Part shown: positions 1 through 5,767 of the stretch, in pieces | How positions within the stretch are numbered: position 1 is the first letter of the stretch | How the letters are laid out: each line of letters opens with the position of its first letter | Assembly: GCA_938041705.1 (NCBI GenBank) | Contig: CALISP010000023.1 | Location: 1 to 9,363 of the forward strand | Direction: 5' to 3' | Origin: an uncultured Cocleimonas sp. | GTDB lineage: Bacteria; Pseudomonadota; Gammaproteobacteria; Thiotrichales; Thiotrichaceae | Length of the DNA stretch: 9,363 nt | Notes under the pieces: generated by a model | The model's input: only the letters and a program-made list of their open reading frames with translations | The model's database searches: none | Told to the model about the DNA's origin: nothing | Made by a program: the position numbers and the translations under genes

Positions 1-387
1 TGGACTTCATTAATGATGATGCAGGAGGTGAATAAACGTTTTAATGGTGTCATTGCTTATGCTCCTGCATTTGCGGGAAAACGTAGTGAGATTAGTTATG
101 CTCCCTGGTGGAGGAAGACGGTTAGGCCTAATCAGATAAAAGATATGCTAAAAGCACCAAGAATGGATGCACTAATTTTTGCTTATGAAAATGATGCTTA
201 TAATCGTCCTAAGGAACTAGAGTTTCTACCTTCAAATTATCCCTTGAGTGGCTCTAGCGGCGTAGATTTAGTTTCGTATGATTGTGGTTTGCGGAATGCT
301 CATCAAACATTTCGGAAAGATTGTCGACTAAGAAATACTTCAGAGAGAATTCAAACCTTTATAAATAATCAGATTAAATTCTGGTGA
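1..387 (+). CDS. Alpha/beta (dienelactone-hydrolase-like) serine hydrolase, C-terminal part, truncated by window start
   Basis: The reading frame is open from base 1, so the visible 128 residues are the 3' part of a longer gene; the ATGs at 13-21 are internal. The visible part begins W-T-S-L and then gives a strand ending in GVIAYAPAF. This is what normally follows the G-x-S-x-G-G nucleophile elbow in alpha/beta hydrolases, so the catalytic Ser would lie just upstream of the window. The other two triad members have candidates: Asp65 of the visible peptide (FAYEND, bases 193-195) after a hydrophobic strand, and His101 (NAHQTF, bases 301-303) near the C-terminus. The order and spacing fit a small esterase or dienelactone-hydrolase fold. 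The substrate cannot be inferred. The gene ends in TGA and is followed by repeat copy 1. Family assignment is by fold pattern only, because the nucleophile is not visible. Confidence 0.6.
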   Translation, partial: WTSLMMMQEVNKRFNGVIAYAPAFAGKRSEISYAPWWRKTVRPNQIKDMLKAPRMDALIFAYENDAYNRPKELEFLPSNYPLSGSSGVDLVSYDCGLRNAHQTFRKDCRLRNTSERIQTFINNQIKFW

Positions 388-409
388 TTATTAAAATAAA
401 AGAATCAAT

Positions 410-430
410 AAAAGTCACTCCCTGACTTTA
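410..430 (+). repeat. Intergenic C-core palindrome, copy 1
   Basis: The arms aaagtca (411-417) and tgacttt (423-429) are a perfect 7-bp inverted repeat around the loop ctccc. This is one of four related intergenic elements in the window (others at 3703-3724, 5675-5699 and 8675-8700). It is the best base-paired and the most diverged in the core, with ctccc instead of ccccc. It lies 22 nt after the hydrolase stop codon, so its hairpin could also help define the 3' end of that transcript. The T-rich stretch after it (tatatttctttta) would be compatible with weak termination. Confidence 0.6.
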
Positions 431-495
431 TGTATATTTCTTTTACTTCAGGCACATGAATGTGTATATCGAAAATAGTATTGCATATTATATAT

Positions 496-524
496 TTGCT
501 GAAACTCTAAAAAACATCTATAAT
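496..524 (+). promoter_or_regulatory. Predicted sigma70-type promoter for the FMN-binding protein gene
   Basis: A perfect -10 hexamer TATAAT (519-524) is preceded, after exactly 17 nt, by TTGCTG (496-501), which keeps the TTG of the -35 consensus. Transcription would begin near 531 and give a leader of about 105 nt before the ATG at 637. That leader contains a perfect 10-bp palindrome, attcgcgaat (568-577), and a small dyad aattc/gaatt (575-589), either of which could be an operator. The 388-636 gap is very AT-rich and holds no convincing gene. Confidence 0.45.
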
Positions 525-636
525 TACCTAATAGAATTAATTAAATATGCTTCAAATATAATTAAACATTCGCGAATTCCTAATGAATTTACTTTTAGTA
601 TAAGTGCCAATAAAAATAAAAATAAGGGTCTTATAG

Positions 637-1641
637 ATGTCAGAAGAAAACGAAAGCGACATAGAAAATAACCAGTTAGAGCCTTTTCATAAGGGAGAAC
701 TAGATTTTCAAACAAGAGTGGGGTCTGGATCGGAACTTGTTTCTATGGCTAAAAAAGCAATTCATGATTATCTACCCAAAGTACACCAATCCTTTTTCTC
801 TATGTTACCTATGGTTTTTGTTGCAGCTGAAGATAAGCAACAGAATATTTGGGCCAGTGTATTAATTGGAAATCCTGGGTTTATAAAAGTAGATAATAAA
901 AATAGCCTTACCATTCATGCAAAGTTTATCGATATAGATCCATTGGCAAATCAATTACAATCTGGAAATGAAATGGGATTGTTGGGTATACAATTCGAAA
1001 CTCGTCGCAGAAACCGTGTCAGTGCTAAAATTAGTAATATATCTAAATCAAGTATTTCTCTAGAGATTAAACAGTGTTACGGCAATTGTCCTAAATATAT
1101 CCAACGTCGACATGGACAAAAGTTAAACCCTAAAGATAATGAAATATCGACACGTTTCGATACTTTTAATGTAAATATGCAAGCATTTATAGATGGTGTT
1201 GATAGTTTATTTATTGCGAGTCAACATCTTGATGAGTCGAAAAGCAAATCAAATAACTCTAATAACCCTATTAACAACCGAGGTGTTGATTCATCGCACC
1301 GCGGGGGGATGCCAGGTTTTGTAAAAATGTTAAATGAAAAGACATTGTTGATTCCTGATTATTTAGGTAACAATTTTTTCAATACAATGGGTAACATCTC
1401 TCTAAATCCTAAGACAGGTATTCAGTTTCTAGATTTTGAAAATGGTCATCGTGTGATGCTTACAGGAACGTCGGAGATTATTTGGGCAGAAGATCAAGTA
1501 CTTCCATTTGAAGGCGTGGATCGAATGATTAAATTTACTTTAGACCATGGATATTATTTAAAAAACAGCCTTCCATTTACTTGGGACTTTAAAAGTTATT
1601 CTCCATTTTCAAAGGCCTATGCTGGTGAAAATTTAGAATGA
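637..1641 (+). CDS. Pyridoxamine 5'-phosphate oxidase-family FMN-binding split-barrel protein, two-domain form
   Basis: This 334-residue soluble protein has no signal peptide. The N-terminal half matches the PNPOx-like flavin-binding family: FHKGEL at 17-22, HQSFFSMLPM at 50-59, a WASVLIGNPGF strand at 72-82, GLLGIQFETRRRNR at 114-127, and the family signature GNCPKYIQRR at 149-158. The second half repeats the theme with GVDSSHRGGMPGFV (216-229) and IPDYLGNNFFNTMGN (239-253), as in the long stand-alone and reductase-fused members. The halves are joined by a Ser/Asn/Lys-rich stretch (about 200-214) that looks disordered. Such proteins bind FMN or a related flavin; the substrate is unknown. No ferredoxin/reductase domain is fused here. 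The ATG is preceded by TAAGGG (623-628) at 8-nt spacing, which supports this start over an upstream overlapping frame. The gene is monocistronic and convergent with dadA. I am sure of the family but not of the role. Confidence 0.85.
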   Translation: MSEENESDIENNQLEPFHKGELDFQTRVGSGSELVSMAKKAIHDYLPKVHQSFFSMLPMVFVAAEDKQQNIWASVLIGNPGFIKVDNKNSLTIHAKFIDIDPLANQLQSGNEMGLLGIQFETRRRNRVSAKISNISKSSISLEIKQCYGNCPKYIQRRHGQKLNPKDNEISTRFDTFNVNMQAFIDGVDSLFIASQHLDESKSKSNNSNNPINNRGVDSSHRGGMPGFVKMLNEKTLLIPDYLGNNFFNTMGNISLNPKTGIQFLDFENGHRVMLTGTSEIIWAEDQVLPFEGVDRMIKFTLDHGYYLKNSLPFTWDFKSYSPFSKAYAGENLE

Positions 1642-1669
1642 TTAAAGAATTGGTATTCTTTAATCATTC
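1636..1669. terminator. Perfect 15-bp hairpin between convergent genes
   Basis: Arms 1636-1650 and 1655-1669 are perfectly complementary over 15 bp with the tetraloop tggt. The left arm begins in the last sense codon of the FMN-binding protein gene and includes its TGA stop. The dadA stop lies 13 nt beyond the right arm. A U-tract is weak on the plus strand. On the minus strand the hairpin is followed by taaatttt, so it may act best for dadA transcripts. The position between converging genes argues for a shared bidirectional terminator. Confidence 0.75.
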
Positions 1670-1681
1670 ACCTCTAAAGTT

Positions 1682-2989
1682 CTAACTAGACACTAAATTA
1701 TTCATTCCCTTTGGGGCAAGTTGGCGTTTAGTTGGATTTTTGTAGCGAGAAATTGAAAAGTTATCACTCATTATTTCAGGCTCTTTATTACAAACAATAT
1801 CTGTACATACCTTCGCTGAGCCAAAGCTCATAGTCCATCCCAAAGTTCCATGACCTGTATTTAGAAATAGATTAGGTATATCTGTTTTACCAATTATAGG
1901 CGTACCGTCAGGTGTCATTGGACGTAAACCACACCAGATATTATCATCAGTTAAGTCAGTACCATTTGGGAATAAGTTAGCAATTACATGGCGCATCGTA
2001 TCTCGCTGCTTCTCGCCAATACTCAAATCATAACCTGTTAGCTCTGCCACGCCAGCTACACGAATTCGATTACCTAAACGTGTTACAGCAACCTTATAAG
2101 TCTCATCCATAATGGTTGAAATAGGAGCCGCATCTTCATTGATAACAGGTAGTGTGAGTGAATAACCTTTTACAGGATATACTGGACTATCGATGCCTAC
2201 TTCTTTGAGTAGTTGGGTAGAATAACAACCCAAAGCCATAATGTATTTATCAGCGGTTAAATCACCTGCGCTTGTATCGACAGAGCTAATTTCCCCATCA
2301 CTCATGTTCAGTTTATTAATTGAAGTATCAAACATGAATTCAACACCCATCTCACGACATTTTTCCATAAGTTGAGTTGTTAGTTTAAAGCAATCACCCG
2401 TCATATCATTGAGTAGACGTAAACCACCTTTGATATCATCTTTGACATCTGCAAGTCCAGGTTCAACTTCAACACAGCCATCAGCATCTAATAATTCGAA
2501 AGGCACATTATTTTCTTTAAGAACGGCAATGTCTTTTGCTGAAGATTTGAGTTGAGCTTCTGTTCTGAATATTTGTAGAGTGCCTTTGCGTTCGTGGTTG
2601 TAATCAAACGCGATTTCTTTATCTAACTCTATAAGGCATTGACGACTGTATTCTGCAAGGCGAACCATACGATCTTTATTGATGCCATAGGCTTTTTCAG
2701 TACAGTTAGAAAACATCCGGACGATAAACTTTATTTTATCCCACTCAGGGTTGAAGTTTACAATCAGCGGTGCATATTTACTTAAAATCCACTTTATAGC
2801 TTTTTGAGGCACACCTGGAGCTGCCCATGGAGCAGAGTAACCAGGGGATATTTGACCTGCATTGGCAAAGCTAGTTTCTAAACCAGCACTCGATTGTCTA
2901 TCAATAACAGTGACTTTATGGCCTTCTTTTGCCAAGTAATACGCGTTAGTAACACCAATAACTCCACTGCCTAAAATGATAATATGCAT
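1682..2989 (-). CDS. dadA: D-amino acid dehydrogenase (DadA), FAD-dependent
   Basis: DadA oxidatively deaminates D-amino acids, classically D-alanine, to 2-oxo acids plus ammonium and passes electrons to the respiratory chain at the inner face of the cytoplasmic membrane. The 435-residue length matches the E. coli protein (432). The N-terminus is a Rossmann dinucleotide-binding motif, G-S-G-V-I-G at 7-12, with Asp30 ending strand 2. The DadA hallmark SFANAGQISPGYSAPWAAPG spans 40-59. The C-terminal FAD-contact region reads GLRPMTPDGTPIIG, then NTGHGTLGWTMSFG. The ATG has a good ribosome site (AAAGG, complement of 2999-3003, 9-nt spacing). The gene is divergent from a DadR/Lrp-type regulator, an arrangement known from Pseudomonas dad genes. 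No alanine racemase (dadX/alr) gene lies downstream here, because dadA ends at a strong hairpin. Confidence 0.93.
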   Translation of the reverse strand: MHIIILGSGVIGVTNAYYLAKEGHKVTVIDRQSSAGLETSFANAGQISPGYSAPWAAPGVPQKAIKWILSKYAPLIVNFNPEWDKIKFIVRMFSNCTEKAYGINKDRMVRLAEYSRQCLIELDKEIAFDYNHERKGTLQIFRTEAQLKSSAKDIAVLKENNVPFELLDADGCVEVEPGLADVKDDIKGGLRLLNDMTGDCFKLTTQLMEKCREMGVEFMFDTSINKLNMSDGEISSVDTSAGDLTADKYIMALGCYSTQLLKEVGIDSPVYPVKGYSLTLPVINEDAAPISTIMDETYKVAVTRLGNRIRVAGVAELTGYDLSIGEKQRDTMRHVIANLFPNGTDLTDDNIWCGLRPMTPDGTPIIGKTDIPNLFLNTGHGTLGWTMSFGSAKVCTDIVCNKEPEIMSDNFSISRYKNPTKRQLAPKGMNNLVSS

Positions 2990-3104
2990 AATCGTTAACC
3001 TTTGTATGGGAGACTTTTTGAAAGCCTCAGATAACCATAAAAAAACTTCTCACAAGATTTGTAACAACACTTGAATCAATATAATGATACTAAAACAAAA
3101 TAAC

Positions 3105-3119
3105 GGAAATATTTTGCTG
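3105..3119 (+). promoter_or_regulatory. Lrp-box-like operator in the dadA/dadR divergent spacer
   Basis: The 15-mer ggaaatattttgctg matches the E. coli Lrp consensus YAGHAWATTWTDCTR at 12 of 15 positions, with all mismatches in the first three bases. It lies in the 186-bp spacer shared by dadA (minus) and the regulator (plus), just upstream of the regulator's predicted -10. It is therefore well placed for autoregulation and for control of dadA. The spacer is AT-rich, so some match is expected by chance. Confidence 0.4.
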
Positions 3120-3139
3120 TATTTTAATTTATACCAGAA

Positions 3140-3145
3140 TATAAT
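3140..3145 (+). promoter_or_regulatory. -10 element of the Lrp-type regulator gene
   Basis: A perfect TATAAT lies 30 nt before the ATG at 3176. A TTGCTG (3114-3119) upstream would give a 20-nt spacer, which is too long, so no good -35 is present. The promoter may be weak or activator-assisted. That TTGCTG is also the end of the Lrp-like box. A second TATAAT at 3080-3085 is a less likely alternative. I could not fix a dadA promoter on the other strand with confidence. Confidence 0.35.
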
Positions 3146-3175
3146 AGGCGTTAATTCAATAGTGCAGTAATTATT

Positions 3176-3664
3176 ATGGCAAATGATAAGAAAGACCGTT
3201 TACTAGACCGTATTGATAGAAATATATTAAGAGAGCTGCAAGTAAATGCACGCCTATCATATGTAGAGTTAGCCGATAAAGTAGGGCTTAGTACTTCGCC
3301 TTGTTTAGAGAGGGTTAAGCGCCTAGATAGTGGTGGATGGATAGAAAGTTATAATGCAAAGCTCTCTGCATCTAAGCTTCAAGCTTCGTTATTAGTCTTC
3401 GTTGAAATCAGTCTAAATTATAGTTCAGGTGATGTGTTTAATGAATTTCGTATAGCTGTGGCTCGTTGGCCTGAAATACAAGAATGTCATCTAGTCTCTG
3501 GTGATTTCGATTATTTATTGAAAATCCGAATCGCTGATATGGTAGCTTATCGAGATTTGCTCGGGCAAATTGTATTGGAGTTACCAGGTGTAAGAGATTC
3601 AAGAACTTTGGTTGCGATGGAAACGGTCAAAGAGTCTAGTGAAATACTTATAAGGGAAACTTAA
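3176..3664 (+). CDS. dadR: Lrp/AsnC-family transcriptional regulator, DadR-like
   Basis: This 162-residue DNA-binding regulator belongs to the leucine-responsive (feast/famine) family. The N-terminal winged helix-turn-helix occupies about 12-60: LDRIDRNILRELQ, then SYVELADKVGLS, then the recognition helix around TSPCLERVKRL (40-50). The C-terminal ligand-sensing (RAM) domain begins at LLVFVEISL (72-80) and includes ECHLVSGDFDYLLK (103-116), which is nearly invariant in Lrp and DadR. The segment EISLNYSSGDVFNEFR resembles Pseudomonas DadR more than E. coli Lrp as I recall those sequences. The length equals DadR and the gene is divergent from dadA, so control of D-alanine catabolism is the likely role. 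The start lacks an obvious Shine-Dalgarno; the length and the family N-terminus still support this ATG. It could instead be the global Lrp of the organism, but the location argues against that. Confidence 0.85.
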   Translation: MANDKKDRLLDRIDRNILRELQVNARLSYVELADKVGLSTSPCLERVKRLDSGGWIESYNAKLSASKLQASLLVFVEISLNYSSGDVFNEFRIAVARWPEIQECHLVSGDFDYLLKIRIADMVAYRDLLGQIVLELPGVRDSRTLVAMETVKESSEILIRET

Positions 3665-3702
3665 CATCTTTTTAATTAATTAAGTTTTATTGATTAGTTT
3701 AG

Positions 3703-3724
3703 AAAAGACACCCCCTGACTTTTT
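3703..3724 (+). repeat. Intergenic C-core palindrome, copy 2
   Basis: The left half aaaagaca, core ccccc and right half tgacttttt form an imperfect palindrome: aaaag/ctttt pairs, one a·a mismatch, then ca/tg. The element lies 38 nt after the regulator stop, in the spacer facing the convergent lipoprotein gene. It shares aaaagacaccccc with copy 3 and, inverted, with copy 4. Confidence 0.65.
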
Positions 3725-3792
3725 GCCTCTTTATGATTCCGAGGAGTTACATAGGTAGCAGAGTTATTTTCCGTAAGGAAATGCCGAGTAAG

Positions 3793-3872
3793 GTTAGAAT
3801 CAAAGCGTTGAATCTAACAAAAATTTATTCTTTGACAATTTGAAGACATCTTCATTATGTCGATTAATTGTC
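3793..3872. terminator. Dyad-rich convergent spacer, probable transcription termination region
   Basis: Two structures lie here. The first is a hairpin with 11-nt arms (3793-3803 and 3808-3818, one a·a mismatch, loop agcg), followed on the plus strand by aaaaattta. The second is a 7-bp stem gacaatt/aattgtc (3834-3840 and 3866-3872) that encloses a 14-nt palindrome at 3841-3854 (tgaaga, ca, tcttca). Its outer arm touches the TAG stop of the lipoprotein gene, and on the minus strand it is followed by aaagaataaattttt. Both fit 3' ends of the regulator (plus) and lipoprotein (minus) transcripts. Classic uninterrupted U-tracts are missing, so efficiency is uncertain. Confidence 0.4.
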
Positions 3873-4804
3873 TATGTAAACCACTTTGGTTTATCTGGTC
3901 TTCGTTTTAAAGGGATAATTGCTCTTATTGACAATAATACTAGTAATAAAAAGTATATCGTTAAATCCAAACTACCCGCTGCAGAGTAACTATTGAGGTT
4001 TGTGATTTTGACAGATTTACCTTCTTTTACTTTTTCTTTAAATTGAAGTAGTTCGATGTCTAAATTAGCAATCATGTCATCAAAAGCTAAATAAAAACCA
4101 TCTAGAGCCTTTTGATCCATCACACTATCAACATCAATAGCTGTAGACCTCTTACGTAGTTTACTGATACCAGGAGCTCGCATTAACATTTTACGGCTTC
4201 TTACGTCGAACACTGCAGTATCAACAAAGGTTTGTATAGTGTTTTCATTACCAGGAATCACATACATGCCAACGATAGTCCAATACAATAATGAGGCTTT
4301 ATTGTGGCGTGTTTGAGTGAGTTGGTCATATGATACCAATGCGATCACATCGACATCATGTAATTTGGCAACTTGATCTAAAGTGTCAAAACCCGAGCCA
4401 CTCTTAAAAGTATGATGACCTAAATAGGTACTTGGAATAATTTTTATATCATCAATAAATTGATGTTTCGAAAAGTCAGACTTCACTTTGTTTAAGAGGT
4501 GATATTGATTACTTGTATCTAAAGCCCTACTGTGCCAATTGCGTGAAGGTAAAAACGCGATTCCAATTCTTACGGGTAAGCTTAATTGGGGGATTTTCTC
4601 TGCTTTTAGTACTTTTTTTTGTTTATTGGGATAGAGAAAGCTAGCTAAGCTACTAGAATGGCTTTGTTTACCATGATGCTGACTGACAACTCCCGAGCAT
4701 CCACTTAAAAGTAATATTAAAGAAAAGTAGAAAAGCTTATTTAAGATTGAACAAAAAGAACATGAATTCCCTATTTGCTTATCTTTGAATATTTGAATGT
4801 ACAT
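3872..4804 (-). CDS. Rhombotail lipoprotein (N-terminal lipobox plus C-terminal rhombosortase-type tail)
   Basis: This 310-residue predicted envelope lipoprotein has a hydrophobic stretch at 24-33 leading to the lipobox L-S-G-C, with the lipidated Cys at 36. The n-region before it is unusually long and contains two more cysteines (15 and 18). The mature body (about 70-255) carries the pattern RIGIAFLPSR near 79-88 and a central hydrophobic segment around 171-184. The C-terminus is tripartite: an A-A-G-S motif at 275-278, a transmembrane stretch at about 280-298, and a basic tail (KRR at 300-302). This is the GlyGly-CTERM-like layout processed by rhombosortase, a rhomboid protease. Both ends together define the rhombotail lipoprotein family as I know it. 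No rhombosortase gene is in the window. The start is supported by AGAGGA (complement of 4812-4817) at 7-nt spacing. The molecular role is unknown. The gene is last in the minus-strand series, 141 nt after the dehalogenase. Confidence 0.8.
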   Translation of the reverse strand: MYIQIFKDKQIGNSCSFCSILNKLFYFSLILLLSGCSGVVSQHHGKQSHSSSLASFLYPNKQKKVLKAEKIPQLSLPVRIGIAFLPSRNWHSRALDTSNQYHLLNKVKSDFSKHQFIDDIKIIPSTYLGHHTFKSGSGFDTLDQVAKLHDVDVIALVSYDQLTQTRHNKASLLYWTIVGMYVIPGNENTIQTFVDTAVFDVRSRKMLMRAPGISKLRKRSTAIDVDSVMDQKALDGFYLAFDDMIANLDIELLQFKEKVKEGKSVKITNLNSYSAAGSLDLTIYFLLLVLLSIRAIIPLKRRPDKPKWFT

Positions 4805-4810
4805 TTTTCA

Positions 4811-4833
4811 TTCCTCTTTGTTGATGAGAGGAA
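4811..4833 (-). promoter_or_regulatory. Hairpin that covers the ribosome binding site of the rhombotail lipoprotein gene
   Basis: In the mRNA, uuccucu (4833-4827) can pair perfectly with agaggaa (4817-4811) over a 9-nt loop. The right arm contains the Shine-Dalgarno AGAGGA, 7 nt before the ATG at 4804. Folding would hide the ribosome site. This suggests temperature-, ligand- or protein-sensitive translation, but a 7-bp stem can arise by chance. Confidence 0.4.
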
Positions 4834-4945
4834 CTATGCTCTAAGTTATTGTTACTTAATATAATTGTTAAATAAGTTTTAAATAGCTTAGCCCGGAGTA
4901 TAACTTTTTAATACCAAGTGAATACAAACGCGAATTTTTGTCAGT

Positions 4946-5623
4946 TTAATGAATCTTGCTTATACCTGCATTGAGTTGAGCAAGGCTATTTATTGTAATA
5001 GTAGGTTCTAAGCCCCAAGGATCAAAAATGGCTTTGTCACTTCGCTTAACCCAAGCTGCACTCATTCCAACTGACAAAGCACCTAAAACATCAAAAGGGT
5101 TACTTGATATTAACCATGCTTGATCTTTAGGAGTGTTTGTTTCATTTAGAAAGTGATTATAGACAGAAGGGTTGGGTTTGAAGGTTTGCAAAGGGTCTAC
5201 ACTTACAACGCCGAGAAAGTAATCTCGAATATTTGCAGCGTTTAATAAACCCTCTACTGCTGCTTCATTACCATTTGAGAAGGCATACAGTCGGTGTCCG
5301 TTATTTTTTAATTCAATTAAAGCAGCAATAACATCACTAAATGCAGGTAAGCTTTTATAGATATCTAATAAAGCCAGTTTTTGAGATTGGCTCATATCGA
5401 TTTCATAAAACAAACAGGTGTAATCCAAAGCTTGTTGAGTACAAATGCCAAAGTGTTCGTAATTTTGCATTAAACCGCGACGAAAGGAATACTCAAGTTG
5501 CTTCTCACGCCATGTGTTGGCAAAAGAGGGAGCAATATCACCCAGTGTTTCAGTTAACTTGTCTACAACGCCATTAGTATCAATAAGTGTTCCGTAGACA
5601 TCGAATGCGATAGTAATGGACAT
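4946..5623 (-). CDS. Haloacid dehalogenase type II (L-2-haloacid dehalogenase, HAD superfamily)
   Basis: This 225-residue cytosolic enzyme is predicted to hydrolyse L-2-haloacids to D-2-hydroxyacids with release of halide (EC 3.8.1.2). All residues known to be essential in Pseudomonas L-DEX YL are present at a constant offset of two: Asp8 nucleophile (FDVYGTL), Thr12, Arg39 (WREKQLEYSF), Ser116 (FSNGN), Lys149 and Tyr155 (FKPNPSVY), and Ser173, Asn175 and Asp178 (SSNPFDVLGA). This full set argues for a true dehalogenase, or at least the same hydrolytic chemistry, rather than a phosphatase. Annotated family members are sometimes inactive on haloacids, so the natural substrate is open. The ATG has AAAGGA (complement of 5630-5635) at 6-nt spacing. 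The gene lies 144 nt after the MBL hydrolase, with repeat copy 3 between them, so it may have its own promoter. Confidence 0.9.
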   Translation of the reverse strand: MSITIAFDVYGTLIDTNGVVDKLTETLGDIAPSFANTWREKQLEYSFRRGLMQNYEHFGICTQQALDYTCLFYEIDMSQSQKLALLDIYKSLPAFSDVIAALIELKNNGHRLYAFSNGNEAAVEGLLNAANIRDYFLGVVSVDPLQTFKPNPSVYNHFLNETNTPKDQAWLISSNPFDVLGALSVGMSAAWVKRSDKAIFDPWGLEPTITINSLAQLNAGISKIH

Positions 5624-5674
5624 GGTTATTCCTTTGGTTGTTTATAAGCTGTAATTGATTGTATATAGGTGAGT

Positions 5675-5699
5675 TTAAAAGACACCCCCACACTTTTAA
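5675..5699 (+). repeat. Intergenic C-core palindrome, copy 3
   Basis: The arms ttaaaag (5675-5681) and cttttaa (5693-5699) are perfectly complementary over 7 bp around acacccccaca. The left half and core match copy 2 (aaaagacaccccc). The element lies in the 144-nt spacer upstream of the haloacid dehalogenase, and its C-rich strand is antisense to the flanking genes. Confidence 0.65.
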
Positions 5700-5707
5700 C
5701 TGGTTTT

Positions 5708-5740
5708 TCGTTTTGTTCTTAAAACGACTAAAAGAACAAA
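5708..5740. other. Two overlapping, mutually exclusive hairpins after the MBL hydrolase gene
   Basis: Stem A pairs tcgtttt (5708-5714) with aaaacga (5721-5727) over a 6-nt loop. Stem B pairs tttgttctt (5712-5720) with aagaacaaa (5732-5740) over 11 nt. They share bases and cannot form together. They lie 28 nt beyond the hydrolase stop and about 85 nt before the dehalogenase start. No clear U-tract follows either stem in the direction of transcription. They may be a weak terminator, an mRNA-stabilising 3' structure or an attenuator. Confidence 0.35.
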
Positions 5741-5767
5741 TGCATGGGTAATATTATAAGGACTGAT

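Noticed and set aside
456..671. Possible 71-residue plus-strand gene overlapping the start of the FMN-binding protein gene
   Set aside because: It overlaps the real start in another frame, is built of AT-rich low-complexity residues (Ile, Asn, Lys, Tyr), has no clear ribosome site, and covers the predicted promoter and leader.
524..715. Minus-strand open frame across the start of the FMN-binding protein gene
   Set aside because: It overlaps the supported start and promoter of the plus-strand gene and reads as a chance hydrophobic peptide.
3671..3682. AT palindrome ttaattaattaa after the regulator gene as an operator
   Set aside because: Pure A/T palindromes of this length are expected by chance in such AT-rich spacers.
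3733..3843. Short plus-strand frame of 36 codons, with an inner ATG at 3781 whose first residues (M-P-S-K-V-R-I) faintly recall the N-terminus of RAYT/Y1 transposases, next to repeat copy 2
   Set aside because: Only a handful of residues agree and the frame stops at once. The Shine-Dalgarno-like GTAAGGA is too close to the ATG. It runs through an inverted repeat. It could be a decayed transposase start, but the evidence is too thin to call.
3877..3893. 7-bp inverted repeat taaacca/tggttta at the end of the lipoprotein gene as a terminator
   Set aside because: It lies inside the coding sequence, has a 3-nt loop and no following U-tract; it is explained by the codons.
5341..5577. Plus-strand open frame opposite the haloacid dehalogenase gene
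   Set aside because: It is the antisense shadow of a gene with all catalytic residues intact; the peptide has no recognisable domain.
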